A stretch of 64,000 bases of DNA from Burkholderiales bacterium (lineage in GTDB: Bacteria; Pseudomonadota; Gammaproteobacteria; Burkholderiales; SG8-39). This document shows, piece after piece, positions 56,339 to 64,000 of the stretch (position 1 is its first letter; every line of letters begins with the position of its first letter). Where the stretch lies: positions 50,825-114,824 of the forward strand of contig JADGRQ010000012.1 in NCBI GenBank assembly GCA_017880775.1, in the 5' to 3' direction. The notes under the pieces are model-generated. The model did no database searches and was not told the origin of the DNA. It worked only from the letters and a program-made list of their open reading frames with translations. Position numbers and translations under genes: made by a program.

Positions 56339-58546
56339 ATGACCGAATCGAAACCGGCGGATGCCGGGGGATTCGCCGGAGAAATCTGGGGCGGGCTCGC
56401 CTCGATGCTGGTCGCGCTGCCGTCGTCGATCGCGTTCGGCGTGCTTATCTATACCGCGATCGGGCCGGAGCTTGGCGGCGACGGTGCGCTCGCTGGAATG
56501 GTCGGCGCTGCGGTCCTTGGCATCATCGCGCCGCTTGTAGGGCGCAACGGCGGCTTCATCACGGCCCCCTGTGCTCCGGCCGCCGCAGTCCTTTCGGCAA
56601 TGGCGGCCGCGCTGGTCGCGAATGGCCAAGCTTCGCCGGAGCGCATCGTGGCGCTGCTCGCGCTGACGGCGCTTCTGTCCGGGCTGTTCCAGGTTCTATA
56701 CGGAGCGGTGCGCGCCGGCCGTCTGATAAAGTACATACCGTATCAGGTGGTCAGCGGCTACCTGTCGGGTGTGGCGCTGGTGATTGCGCTTGGCCAGTTG
56801 CCCAAGCTGCTGGGTCTGCCCAAGGACGTGGGGCTGGCGCGGGGGCTGGCTTCGCCGGAACTGTGGAGCTGGACCGGAATCGCAGTCGGCATCGCGACGA
56901 TCCTCGCGATGGCGGCCGCGCCGCGGCTCACGCAACGGATTCCCGCCGCAATCATCGGCCTGGTGGCAGGAATCGCCGCGTATTTCCTCCTCGCGCTGGT
57001 CAACCCCGAGTTGCTCCGTTTGCATGGCAACGCCCTGGTGATCGGGCCGATCCCGGGCGCCGGGTCGGTGCTGGACGCCGTCGGCGCCCGCGCGAGCGGC
57101 ATTTTGCAGGTGCGGCCGGCTGACGTCGTTGCTGTTTTGAGCTCCGCGCTCACGCTCTCGGTGCTGCTCTCGATCGATACGCTCAAGACCGGCGTGGTGC
57201 TGGATGCGATTACGCGCCACCGCCACAATTCGAATCGCGAATTGATCGCGCAGGGCGCGGCCAACCTCGCCGGTTTCATGGCCGGAGGAATGCCGGGAGC
57301 CGGGACCATGGGTGCGTCACTCGTCAACGTCAGCAGTGGCGGCCGCACGCCCTGGTCCGGCGTGGCCGAAGGCGTATTCGTTCTCCTCGCCTTCGTGCTG
57401 CTCGGCAACCTGATCGCGTGGGTGCCGATCGGCGCGCTCGCCGGACTGCTGCTGATGGTCGCCTGGAAAATGTTCGACCGCAACATGTTCCGGCTGGCAT
57501 TGCGGCGCTCGACGCGGGTGGATTTCGCGGTCATCGCGACCGTCGTTGCAGTCGCGCAATTTGAGCTGATCGCGGCGTCGGCGGTCGGGGTCTGCCTCGC
57601 GATCCTGCTGTTCATGCGCGATCAGATCCGCGAATCGGTGATCGTGAGCATCGTCTACCTCGACGCGGCGCATTCCAAACGCAAACGACTCGTCGCCGAG
57701 CGCGAGCTTCTCGCGCAGCACGGGCGCCTCGCGGCGGTCGTGCAGCTGCATGGCAACCTGTTCTTCGGCACCACCGATCAACTGTTTTCGGAGCTGGAGC
57801 GCGACCTCGCGACGCTGCGTTACCTGCTCATCGACCTGCGCCGGGTGCGTTCGATGGATTTCACCGGCGGGCACCTGCTCGAACAGATGAAGGAGCGGCT
57901 GCACGAGCGCGGCGGCGAGCTGCTGTTCAGCGGCATGCCCTCGCAACTGCCGACGCACCAGGACATCGAGAGCTACATGGGCGAACTCGGACTGGTGAGC
58001 GGCACGGGCATCCGCATCTTCGACACCCGGGACGGCGCGATCGAGTGGATGGAGGACCGGATCCTCGAGGCGGCAGGCTGGCAGCCCGCGAGTGAAGAGC
58101 GTCTGCTCGATCTTGGCGAAATCGAATTGTTCAGCAAGATCGACGCGGCGACGCTCGCCGAGCTGTCCACCGCGATTCGGGAAATCTCAGTTGCGGCGGG
58201 CGGGCGCATCTTCTCGCAGGGCGATGCCGGCGACGAACTGTTTCTGGTGCGGCGCGGGCGGATGCACGTGCTGCTCGAACTCGAAGGCGGCAAACGGCAC
58301 CACCTCAGCACCCTCTGTCAGGGGGACTATTTCGGGGAAATGGCGTTTCTCGACCGCGAGCGGCGCTCGGCCGACGTCGAGGCGGCGACGCCGTCGGATC
58401 TTTTCGTATTGTCGCGGGAACGCTTCGACACCCTCGCCCGCGGCGATCCCGCCCTCGGCGGGAGGGTGTTCGAACAGCTGGCCGACGCGGTGTCGAAGCG
58501 CTTGCGCGCCGCGGATGCCGAGTTGCGCGTGCTGGAGGCGCGCTGA
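56339..58546 (+). CDS. SulP-family anion transporter with STAS and cyclic-nucleotide-binding domains
   Basis: A 735-aa inner-membrane protein. Residues 1-430 hold about ten to twelve membrane segments of the SulP/SLC26 fold (LVALPSSIAFGVLIY, GGMPGAGTMGASLVN). Residues about 460-560 are a STAS domain (VQLHGNLFFG, YLLIDLRRVRSMDFTGGHLL). From about 590 a cNMP-binding domain follows (FSQGDAGDELFLVRRGRMHV, GDYFGEMAFLDRERRSADVE with the phosphate-binding Arg). Transport of sulfate, bicarbonate or dicarboxylates may thus be gated by a cyclic nucleotide. A CATAAT box lies 12 bases before the ATG. Confidence 0.92.
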   Translation: MTESKPADAGGFAGEIWGGLASMLVALPSSIAFGVLIYTAIGPELGGDGALAGMVGAAVLGIIAPLVGRNGGFITAPCAPAAAVLSAMAAALVANGQASPERIVALLALTALLSGLFQVLYGAVRAGRLIKYIPYQVVSGYLSGVALVIALGQLPKLLGLPKDVGLARGLASPELWSWTGIAVGIATILAMAAAPRLTQRIPAAIIGLVAGIAAYFLLALVNPELLRLHGNALVIGPIPGAGSVLDAVGARASGILQVRPADVVAVLSSALTLSVLLSIDTLKTGVVLDAITRHRHNSNRELIAQGAANLAGFMAGGMPGAGTMGASLVNVSSGGRTPWSGVAEGVFVLLAFVLLGNLIAWVPIGALAGLLLMVAWKMFDRNMFRLALRRSTRVDFAVIATVVAVAQFELIAASAVGVCLAILLFMRDQIRESVIVSIVYLDAAHSKRKRLVAERELLAQHGRLAAVVQLHGNLFFGTTDQLFSELERDLATLRYLLIDLRRVRSMDFTGGHLLEQMKERLHERGGELLFSGMPSQLPTHQDIESYMGELGLVSGTGIRIFDTRDGAIEWMEDRILEAAGWQPASEERLLDLGEIELFSKIDAATLAELSTAIREISVAAGGRIFSQGDAGDELFLVRRGRMHVLLELEGGKRHHLSTLCQGDYFGEMAFLDRERRSADVEAATPSDLFVLSRERFDTLARGDPALGGRVFEQLADAVSKRLRAADAELRVLEAR

Positions 58547-58619
58547 GGAACGGGGACCGGGTTTCCTGAATCCGCCGATCCGGCGTAGCATTGCCGTCTC
58601 CACGCACAAGGCGGAACCC

Positions 58620-58931
58620 ATGAGCGGAAACGCAGCAGCAGCACCAACACCAGCGCCGGCGACGGCGACGGCGTCAGGCCAGCCGACGTACCAGGACACC
58701 GTCAAGGATCTGGCGCTGCGGATTTATGTGCAGCTAGCCGGTCATAGCTACACCGGCACGGCGGTTGAAGGGCAACCCGACCCGAAGGCGCTCGCGATGC
58801 TCAGTTTCAAGCTCGCCGAGGCATTTCTGCAGGCCCACCGGGATATCAATTCCGTCCTGCTCGAGGCCGCACGCAAACGCGACAATTTCAGTTTCAACGA
58901 CCTTGACCTGGGCGCGATGATGAAGGGCTGA
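58620..58931 (+). CDS. Small protein of unknown function (103 aa)
   Basis: Begins MSGNAAAAPTPAPATATASG, a low-complexity Ala/Pro/Thr tail, followed by an ordered helical part with YQDTVKDLALRIYVQLAGHS and KALAMLSFKLAEAFLQAHRD. An AAGGCGG sequence precedes the ATG. No signal peptide or membrane helix. It lies 73 bases after the SulP gene on the same strand and may be co-transcribed. No known domain recognised. Confidence 0.7.
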   Translation: MSGNAAAAPTPAPATATASGQPTYQDTVKDLALRIYVQLAGHSYTGTAVEGQPDPKALAMLSFKLAEAFLQAHRDINSVLLEAARKRDNFSFNDLDLGAMMKG

Positions 58932-58949
58932 CGTCTGCGCGCTTCAGCC
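58926..58949. terminator. Small inverted repeat between convergent stops
   Basis: GGCTGA at 58926-58931 pairs with TCAGCC at 58944-58949; each arm contains the stop codon of one of the two convergent frames. There is no T-run. It may act as a weak two-way terminator. Confidence 0.3.
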
Positions 58950-59192
58950 GTCGCCGCGCGTGCGCGGCGGCACGTCCTTGAGCAGCGCGCTCGCCAGATG
59001 GTCGATGATTTCGTGGTGCCTGACCTTCAGGCCCAGCGCCTCCTCGAGCCCCCGTGCGACGTCCTTTCCGAGCGAACCCATTTCCCGGTTCATCGCGATC
59101 AGCGGCGTGCGCGTCGCCCATCGCCCGGAGAACTCCAGGCTCTGGACGCAAGCTAAACCCGCGGGGAGCATGTTGGCCGCGCCGTCGTTCAC
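58944..59192 (-). pseudogene. Truncated cytidylate kinase-like (Cytidylate_kin2) remnant
   Basis: An 82-codon frame opening at a GTG that overlaps the luciferase-like stop. The middle, TPLIAMNREMGSLGKDVARG then LEEALGLKVRHHEIIDHLAS, matches the N-terminal P-loop region of cytidylate kinase-like family proteins (usually about 200 aa or more). It stops 14 codons later, without the nucleotide-binding remainder. It is best read as a cut gene, still translated by coupling to the gene upstream, or a small retained domain. Confidence 0.65.
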
Positions 59193-60190
59193 CGCGCGGA
59201 TGTGCGAAATTCACGTTCCACCTCCGCCAGGATCTCGTAAGAACGCACTCGGGCGGCGTGATCGTAGATCGCCGAAACCACCATCAACTCCTCCACGCCG
59301 GTCGCCGCAACGAACTGTTCGAGGCCGCGCCGGATCGCAGCCGGCGCGCCGACAAAGGAACAGGCCAGCATGCGCGAGGCCTGCACCTTCTCCGCCGCCG
59401 ACCAGTAGGTCTCGATGTCGGCGATCGGCGGCTGCAGCTTGCCCCGGCGGCCGCGCTGCATGTTCGTGAACTGCTGCTGCACGCTGGTGAACAGACGCCT
59501 GGCTTCTTCGTCCGTGCCGGCGGCGACGACGTTGACGCCCGCCATGGCATAGGGCTTCGCCAGTTGCGTGGAGGGCTTGAATTTGCTGCGATACGCATCG
59601 AGCGCCGACATCAGCTGGTCGGGTGCGAAGTGCGACGCGAAGGCGTATGGCAGGCCCAGCATGGCGGCCAGTTGCGCGCCGTACAGGCTCGATCCCAGTA
59701 TCCACAGCGGCACCCGCGAGCCGCCGCCAGGGACGGCCTGCACCGCCTGGCCGGGCTCGACCGGGGCAAGATAGGCCTGCAGTTCCATCACATCGTGCGG
59801 GAAATTTTCGGCGTTGGCAGGGTCTACGCGCAGCGCGCGCAACGTGCGCTGGTCGGTGCCCGGCGCCCGGCCCAACCCGAGGTCGATGCGGCCGGGATAA
59901 AGCGCGTCCAGCGTTCCGAACTGTTCGGCCACGATCAGGGGCGCATGATTCGGCAGCATGATCCCGCCCGCACCGACGCGTATCGTCGATGTGCCGCCGG
60001 CCAGGTAACCGATTAGGACGACCGTCGCCGCGCTGGCGATACCGCGCATGTTGTGGTGCTCCGCGACCCAATAGCGCTTGTAGCTCAGGCGCTCGGCGTG
60101 CCGCGCCAGATCGAGGCTCTTGCGAAACGCGTCCGAGGCGGTATCGCCTTCAACGATCGGCGCGAGGTCGAGAACCGAGAGTGCACTCAC
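59189..60190 (-). CDS. Luciferase-like FMN-dependent monooxygenase (LLM class)
   Basis: A 333-aa bacterial-luciferase-fold flavoprotein of the MsnO8/alkanal-monooxygenase-like group. Motifs: [57 protein letters not shown] stretch ([13 protein letters not shown]), and [15 protein letters not shown]. It starts at GTG. It uses reduced flavin and O2 to oxidise an unknown substrate. The kinase-like remnant downstream is coupled to it by a four-base overlap. A shared promoter region lies in the 159 bases before the divergent 285-aa gene. Confidence 0.9.
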   Translation of the reverse strand: MSALSVLDLAPIVEGDTASDAFRKSLDLARHAERLSYKRYWVAEHHNMRGIASAATVVLIGYLAGGTSTIRVGAGGIMLPNHAPLIVAEQFGTLDALYPGRIDLGLGRAPGTDQRTLRALRVDPANAENFPHDVMELQAYLAPVEPGQAVQAVPGGGSRVPLWILGSSLYGAQLAAMLGLPYAFASHFAPDQLMSALDAYRSKFKPSTQLAKPYAMAGVNVVAAGTDEEARRLFTSVQQQFTNMQRGRRGKLQPPIADIETYWSAAEKVQASRMLACSFVGAPAAIRRGLEQFVAATGVEELMVVSAIYDHAARVRSYEILAEVEREFRTSAR

Positions 60191-60349
60191 GCGTCAGGTC
60201 CCGCAGCGTCGCTTCAGCGCATGCCGCGTGCGGTCGTATGCATTGCCGTCTTCCGAAAATCGCTTGTTCATTGGCCTGATCCCCTCTCGTTGAAATGGGA
60301 CTCCACAGCATAACGCTACTAGAATTGAGGATCACGTCGAGAATGCCAC

Positions 60350-61207
60350 ATGGCCAGCTACCGAGTCGTGCTGCGAGGCATCGAACCAGGCAAGGACCCG
60401 GAGCTTGCCTTGCAAAGCTTGGCCACGCTATCGAGGACGGGCGTCGACGCGCTGCGTCGGCACCTCGGTTCCGGAAATTTGGTCATCAAGCGCAGCGTCG
60501 ATCGAGAGACGGCGGCTCGATATCAGACTGCGATCCGGCAATCCGGGTGGCTCTGCGCCGTCGAGCTGGAGGTGGCTGCTGAGGCGAGCGCAACCGGCGT
60601 ACAGATGCCTGCTGACTCCGCGTCAGAACACAATGCCTCGCCAAGCGCCGCTGCCGCCGCAACAACGGCTTTGCCGCCGGCCCCTGCGCAAACGCAAGCC
60701 CGGCCCCGCCGAAAGCTCAAAACCGTCGCTGCATTCGCGGCAGCTGCAGCAGCCATCGCGCTAGGCATGGGGCTGTACTCGAACTGGCGATCGATCGGCC
60801 CTGGCGTCGATATCGTCGGCGAGTGGAACTGCCTGCCCACGGATCGCAGCAAGGACAGCAAGGGGTCCCGCAACTACGTCGTGGTCTTCGGCAGCGATGG
60901 AAAGTTTTCGATGACCAGCGCAATGTCGTACGAAATTCAGTTCAGTGGTGTCTATCGGCGGAGCAAGAATCAGATATTGGTGACACTGCAAGGCGGCGCG
61001 ACGATGCGTGAAAATGCCGCAAACATCGCGAGTGTGGATCTGAGGGGACGGGTCGTCAGAGGCGCCAGCGACAAGCAGGCAAGCAGCTTGACGATCGCGA
61101 ATGTGGAGCTGACTGGACAGGTCGTCAGAGGCGCCAGCGACCAGCTGGACTTCGAGCTGGCGGTTCCGCACCTGTTGAATAAAATATGGTCGTGCTCGCG
61201 CCTGTGA
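60350..61207 (+). CDS. Membrane-anchored protein of unknown function with internal repeat (285 aa)
   Basis: Residues 1-75 (MASYRVVLRGIEPGKDPELA, VIKRSVDRETAARYQTAIRQ, SGWLCAVELEV) look like a small alpha/beta domain seen at the N-terminus of other proteobacterial membrane proteins. A Pro/Ala-rich stretch follows, then one hydrophobic helix (TVAAFAAAAAAIALGMGLYS) and a C-terminal part starting VDIVGEWNCLPTD that resembles a lipocalin-like stress or surface domain. Residues 226-271 contain a 23-residue unit repeated once. No enzymatic motif. Confidence 0.72.
   Translation: MASYRVVLRGIEPGKDPELALQSLATLSRTGVDALRRHLGSGNLVIKRSVDRETAARYQTAIRQSGWLCAVELEVAAEASATGVQMPADSASEHNASPSAAAAATTALPPAPAQTQARPRRKLKTVAAFAAAAAAIALGMGLYSNWRSIGPGVDIVGEWNCLPTDRSKDSKGSRNYVVVFGSDGKFSMTSAMSYEIQFSGVYRRSKNQILVTLQGGATMRENAANIASVDLRGRVVRGASDKQASSLTIANVELTGQVVRGASDQLDFELAVPHLLNKIWSCSRL
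61025..61141 (+). repeat. 69-base in-frame tandem duplication
   Basis: A 48-base block at 61025-61072 recurs at 61094-61141 with 43 of 48 identical bases by eye, at a period of 69 bases (23 codons). The duplicated peptide carries VVRGASD in both units (VDLRGRVVRGASDKQ and VELTGQVVRGASDQL). Confidence 0.85.
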
Positions 61208-61480
61208 GATTCACCGATCGGCAAGTGAAGCATTCGCATTGCGGTATGCCGCCGGCGGCGGTTGAAGGACGGCCTGTCCCTTGGGCAGTGTCGGGAGCGG
61301 CTTGCGTGCATAACGCCCGCCGATCCCGTGCGGCGGCGAGCTGCGCCGCGTCGCACTGAATTACGGCGTTACAAATGTCGCCGGGGCGACGCTTCCCCGA
61401 ACAATTGCTAACAATTCCTCAGTGCCGAATTGAATCTGGCGGCAAAGTCAAAACGACAGGCCCAGAGGATAATTGACGCA
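61208..61480. other. Intergenic stretch without a recognised gene
   Basis: 273 bases with no supported coding frame, RNA gene or clear promoter. It contains two AATTG/CAATT half-sites near 61410-61432. Possibly a relic of deleted sequence at the border of the decayed zone. Confidence 0.4.
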
Positions 61481-62521
61481 ATGGACGTTTACGAGACAAC
61501 CACGAAAAAAAATTTGCCGTCCACCTCCCTACCCGGTGGCCGCACCGCGTGGGAGCTTATTTTCGAACGGGCATTCCAGGCGCCGGATGCAGTGACGATC
61601 GCCGCACTAGGTCGCAGTCCGTTGTGCTTTGGCGACCTCAAACGTCATATCACCACGCTAGCGATTGCGTTGAATGTCGAGGGGGTCAGGCGCAACAGCC
61701 GCGTCGCCTTGGTACTGCCCTCCGGACCGGAGATGGCGACCGCGTTTCTCGCGGTGGCGTCCAGCGCTACGTGTGCCCCGCTCAACCCAGAATATACAGC
61801 TGAGGAATTCGAGTTTTTCCTCGACCATCTGCAGGCGCGTGCGCTGATCGTACCGGCCGGCCGTGACTCACCCGCCCAAGCGGTGACGCGTCGACTCGGG
61901 ATCCAGGAAATGATCGATCGCGGCGGAGAAAAGATCTCGCCGCGCGGGATCGCTGCTGCAATCGAGTCCCATCCCGATGTCCGGGCGGTTGCGACCTTCG
62001 GCATTCCCCATCCAACCCTCGGCGAAGAGGTTGTTGCCGCCGCAATCAAGGAGAGTGACGCCGCAATCGGGGAGTCGGATATTGCCGCTTGGGTCCGACA
62101 ACGGATGGGCTCGACGCGGGCACCGCGCCGGATCTATTTCGTGGACCAGTTACAACGAACCGAAAGCGGCAAGGTCCGCCGATCCGATCTTTCACGGTTG
62201 TTGGGGCTGGACCAGCCACGCGTTACGCGCGCCCACGAATCGCGCGTCGCGGAAGCGCAGTCACCAGCTTCGCCTCCGGAAGCGGCGCTGGCTGAGGTGT
62301 GGATGTCAGTGCTGGAAGTGACGAATGAAGGTTCCGACGACGACTTTTTCCCGCTCGGCGGCGATTCGCTGCGCGGTACCCGGCTGCTCACCAGCGTCAA
62401 GGCCGTGTTCGGTCTCGAGCTTACGAAACGGGCGCTCTTCTGGGAGGCCGCGAGGGTGGCGGGCATGGCCTGCGCCATCGAGACAGTGCGTTCGGCCAAC
62501 GCCATAGTCCGTCATGAATGA
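61481..62521 (+). pseudogene. Internally deleted acyl-AMP ligase with C-terminal carrier domain
   Basis: A 346-codon open frame. Residues about 20-140 are the start of an AMP-binding (ANL) enzyme (GGRTAWELIFERAFQAPDAV, RVALVLPSGPEMATAFLAVA). Right after TRRLGIQ the frame jumps to EMIDRGGEKISPRG, which belongs to the C-terminal subdomain, so roughly 270 residues including the ATP-binding core are missing. The C-terminal lysine region TESGKVRRSDL is kept, followed by a phosphopantetheine carrier domain with DDFFPLGGDSLRGTRLL. The frame is intact, but the ligase cannot be active; only the carrier domain could work. Confidence 0.75.
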
Positions 62522-62847
62522 AATGAACCCGGGTATCGCTCAAGTCCTCGAGCGTCTTGCGGCCAGTCCGCCCACGGCTCCGGCGCTGCACAACCCTGAA
62601 CTACCACGCAGATAGGCCACGTTCGGGAGCGGCTGGGCAGTTGGGGCATCGTGCGGGGCGATGTGATCGCAGGCGTCATTCCGCTACGACCAGAGATGGC
62701 TCTTGCGTGTGCCACGATTCCAGCCGCGGCGACCTTCGCGCCGCTCAGCCCAGCGCTGGCGCCAGACGCCTACACCGAACTGCTGAGACGCTTGCGCCCG
62801 AAGGCGCTCCTCGTTCCCAGGGGACGGGACCATTCGGTGCGCGCGAT
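62514..62847 (+). pseudogene. Second acyl-AMP ligase fragment with frameshift, truncated
   Basis: Begins MNEMNPGIAQVLERLAASPP, overlapping the previous frame by eight bases. At about 62602 one base appears lost: PALHNPEL continues in another frame as TTQIGHVRERLGSWGIVRGD, then VIPLRPEMALACATIPAAAT and RPKALLVPRGRD, typical of the first part of an ANL ligase. Homology stops near 62847, where sequence from the convergent flippase begins. Clearly a broken gene. Confidence 0.75.
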
Positions 62848-63126
62848 CGCAAGAACAAGCCCGAACAGCACATTGAATGTCCAGACCGTATCGAAATGAC
62901 GCCGATCGGCATTCGGGTTCTGAATGAGCGCCAGATCGAAGCCGAAATCGCCCAGAAGCGCCAGTAGCGCGATCAACGAAGTGGCTAACGCGACCACTCC
63001 AAAATCTGCCGGAACAAGCAGTCGGGCAAGAATGACGGTGCTCAGCAGACCGATTCCGCGGTCGGCGACTCTCAGGAGTACATTCCAACTCGCGCCCCTG
63101 ACCATTCCGGTGTTCACTGATTCCAT
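62770..63126 (-). pseudogene. Truncated Wzx-type oligosaccharide flippase
   Basis: The frame starts MESVNTGMVRGASWNVLLRV and runs through TVILARLLVPADFGVVALAT and FDLALIQNPNADRRHFDTVW, the conserved N-terminus of lipopolysaccharide O-unit flippases (polysaccharide biosynthesis family, usually about 480 aa). Flippase-like sequence ends near residue 94 (about 62845); the last 24 codons read antisense through the ligase fragment. Three or fewer of the expected twelve or so helices remain, so it cannot be functional. Confidence 0.72.
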
Positions 63127-63414
63127 TCGGTACCCACTTTCTTGCTCCCGAGATCACGCAAAGGCCGCCAAGGGCATTTCATTCTCGATGCTCTCTGCCT
63201 CTCTGCGTGCCTTGTGCGCTTGACGTGAACTTATGTCCTGTTCGCCCGCGACAGTGTCGAGCACTCGCGCAAATCCGATGGTCCGCCTGCGGCGTGATGC
63301 GGCGCCGACCGTTACCTCCCCCGCCATCGGCGCACGATTCTGCCGCAGAAGGTCGAGGAAGCGGATCAGCAGCCGCGCGATAGCCTGCTGTGAATCCAGC
63401 TTTCGATCGCGATT
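63127..63414. other. Non-coding stretch in the decayed zone
   Basis: 288 bases with no supported gene. A segment near 63155-63225 resembles the low-information CGCAAAGG/CTCTGCGT-type repeats often found between genes in Betaproteobacteria. Nothing else recognised. Confidence 0.35.
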
Positions 63415-63498
63415 CTCGCCGTTGAGCAGCTCGTCGCGTAGCGTGCCGTTGAAGCTCTCGCAGTAGCCATTCTCTCACGGGCTTCCCGGCTCGATGCA
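63415..63498 (-). mobile_element. Scrap of an IS3-family transposase
   Basis: Read on the minus strand, 27 codons give IEPGSP, a stop, then ENGYCESFNGTLRDELLNGE. This is the conserved end of the integrase core of IS3-family transposases, where SPWENGY is normal, so a TGG codon has become TGA. No other part of the element or its ends is present. Confidence 0.75.
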
Positions 63499-63518
63499 GC
63501 GCGTTTTACTCTACCGCA

Positions 63519-64000
63519 TCAGGCCGCGTGCTTTTTCACCCACGCGACATAGTGGTCCATCCAGTCCTGCAGGAATTTCCTGCCGTCTGCACCGATGTTG
63601 CCGGCCTGGTCGAACAACCCTTCCTTTGCCTGGATGAATGCTTCGGGTTGGCCAAGCGTCGGCACGTCCAGGTACGCAAGAACATTGCGCAAATGCTGTT
63701 GCGCAACTGCCGTGCCGATGGCGCCGACCGACACGCCCAACACACCGGCGGGCTTGCCCGCCCAAGCGCTCTGGCCATAGGGACGCGAGGCATGGTCGAT
63801 CGCGTTCTTGAGCACGCCGGGGATCGAACGGTTGTATTCGGCCGTGACGAACAGAAGGCCTTGGGCAGCCGCGATTTCGGCCTTCAGCCGTTTGACGGAC
63901 TCGGCCTGGTTCGCGTCGTCGTCCTGGTTGTAGAGCGGCAAGTCGCCGATTTGCACCTGCTTGAACGAGAACTCCGGCGGCGCCAATTTCACAATGGCGT
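63519..64000 (-). CDS. NADPH-dependent FMN reductase (N-terminus beyond window)
   Basis: At least 160 residues of a flavodoxin-fold FMN/quinone reductase of about 185 aa. QIGDLPLYNQDDDANQAESV, TAEYNRSIPGVLKNAIDHAS (flavin contact), RPYGQSAWAGKPAGVLGVSV and a C-terminal WMDHYVAWVKKHAA match the YieF/ChrR-like group. The frame is open to the window edge, and a GTG at 63992 is probably internal. It may supply reduced flavin to enzymes such as the luciferase-like monooxygenase at 59189-60190; that link is speculative. Confidence 0.9.
   Translation of the reverse strand, partial: AIVKLAPPEFSFKQVQIGDLPLYNQDDDANQAESVKRLKAEIAAAQGLLFVTAEYNRSIPGVLKNAIDHASRPYGQSAWAGKPAGVLGVSVGAIGTAVAQQHLRNVLAYLDVPTLGQPEAFIQAKEGLFDQAGNIGADGRKFLQDWMDHYVAWVKKHAA

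Overview
The window is GC-rich and gene-dense, and it reads as the chromosome of a betaproteobacterium (Burkholderiales/Rhodocyclales-like). Evidence for this is the pyrG-kdsA-eno gene order, the KDO (LPS) gene kdsA, Bug/TctC-type solute receptors, many CoA-dependent catabolic genes and several ABC uptake systems. No rRNA, tRNA, CRISPR array or intact insertion sequence was seen. Taxonomy is inferred from gene content, not measured.

Layout. 1-2842 (minus): pyrG, kdsA and the 5' part of eno. 2902-10619 (minus): a sulfonate/nitrate-type ABC importer (ATPase, permease, receptor), preceded by a dipeptide-type ABC importer with a two-domain ATPase. 10689-18458: a short MetE-like methyltransferase and a histidine-utilisation locus (hutU, hutF, hutI, a second HutI-like amidohydrolase, and a Bug receptor), without hutH. 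18501-21970: fused 3-oxoacid CoA-transferase, thioesterase, ETF-ubiquinone oxidoreductase. 22108-27297: DUF445 membrane protein and a small glycolipid-modification island (ArnT-like, GtrA, GT2/ArnC-like, ChbG/YdjC-like). 27394-30867 (minus): etfB-etfA-acyl-CoA dehydrogenase. 30996-33735: an unusual NAD(P)H-quinone-reductase/UbiA fusion, a 74-aa conserved protein and an orphan ParA. 34115-39436 (plus): a tight six-gene acyl-CoA operon (DUF35, Ltp2/thiolase-like, class II aldolase, MFE-2-like SDR, MaoC hydratase, CaiB CoA-transferase). 39429-42597: aminotransferase, EamA exporter, threonine aldolase.

41578-56266 is the most distinctive block: two divergent 2-oxoacid:ferredoxin oxidoreductase operons separated by 141 bp. 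The minus operon is amidohydrolase, GltD-like flavoprotein with extra Fe-S clusters, KorA, KorB, threonine aldolase. The plus operon is an FNR-like and GltD-like (NfnAB/SudBA-like) pair, KorA, KorB and an unrecognised 749-aa protein ending in a one-cluster ferredoxin domain. Together they look like a route that oxidises 2-oxoacids, reduces ferredoxin and passes electrons to NAD(P). This is inferred from families and gene order.

56339-64000: a SulP-STAS-cNMP transporter, a small unknown protein, a luciferase-like monooxygenase with a kinase remnant, a membrane protein with an internal repeat, and then a decayed zone (two damaged acyl-AMP ligases, half a flippase, an IS3 transposase scrap) before an FMN reductase cut by the window end.

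A window-wide pattern is a -10-like hexamer ending 7-9 bases before the start codon of several genes that lack a Shine-Dalgarno sequence, twice shared symmetrically by divergent pairs. This suggests leaderless transcripts. The window also holds several truncated gene remnants.
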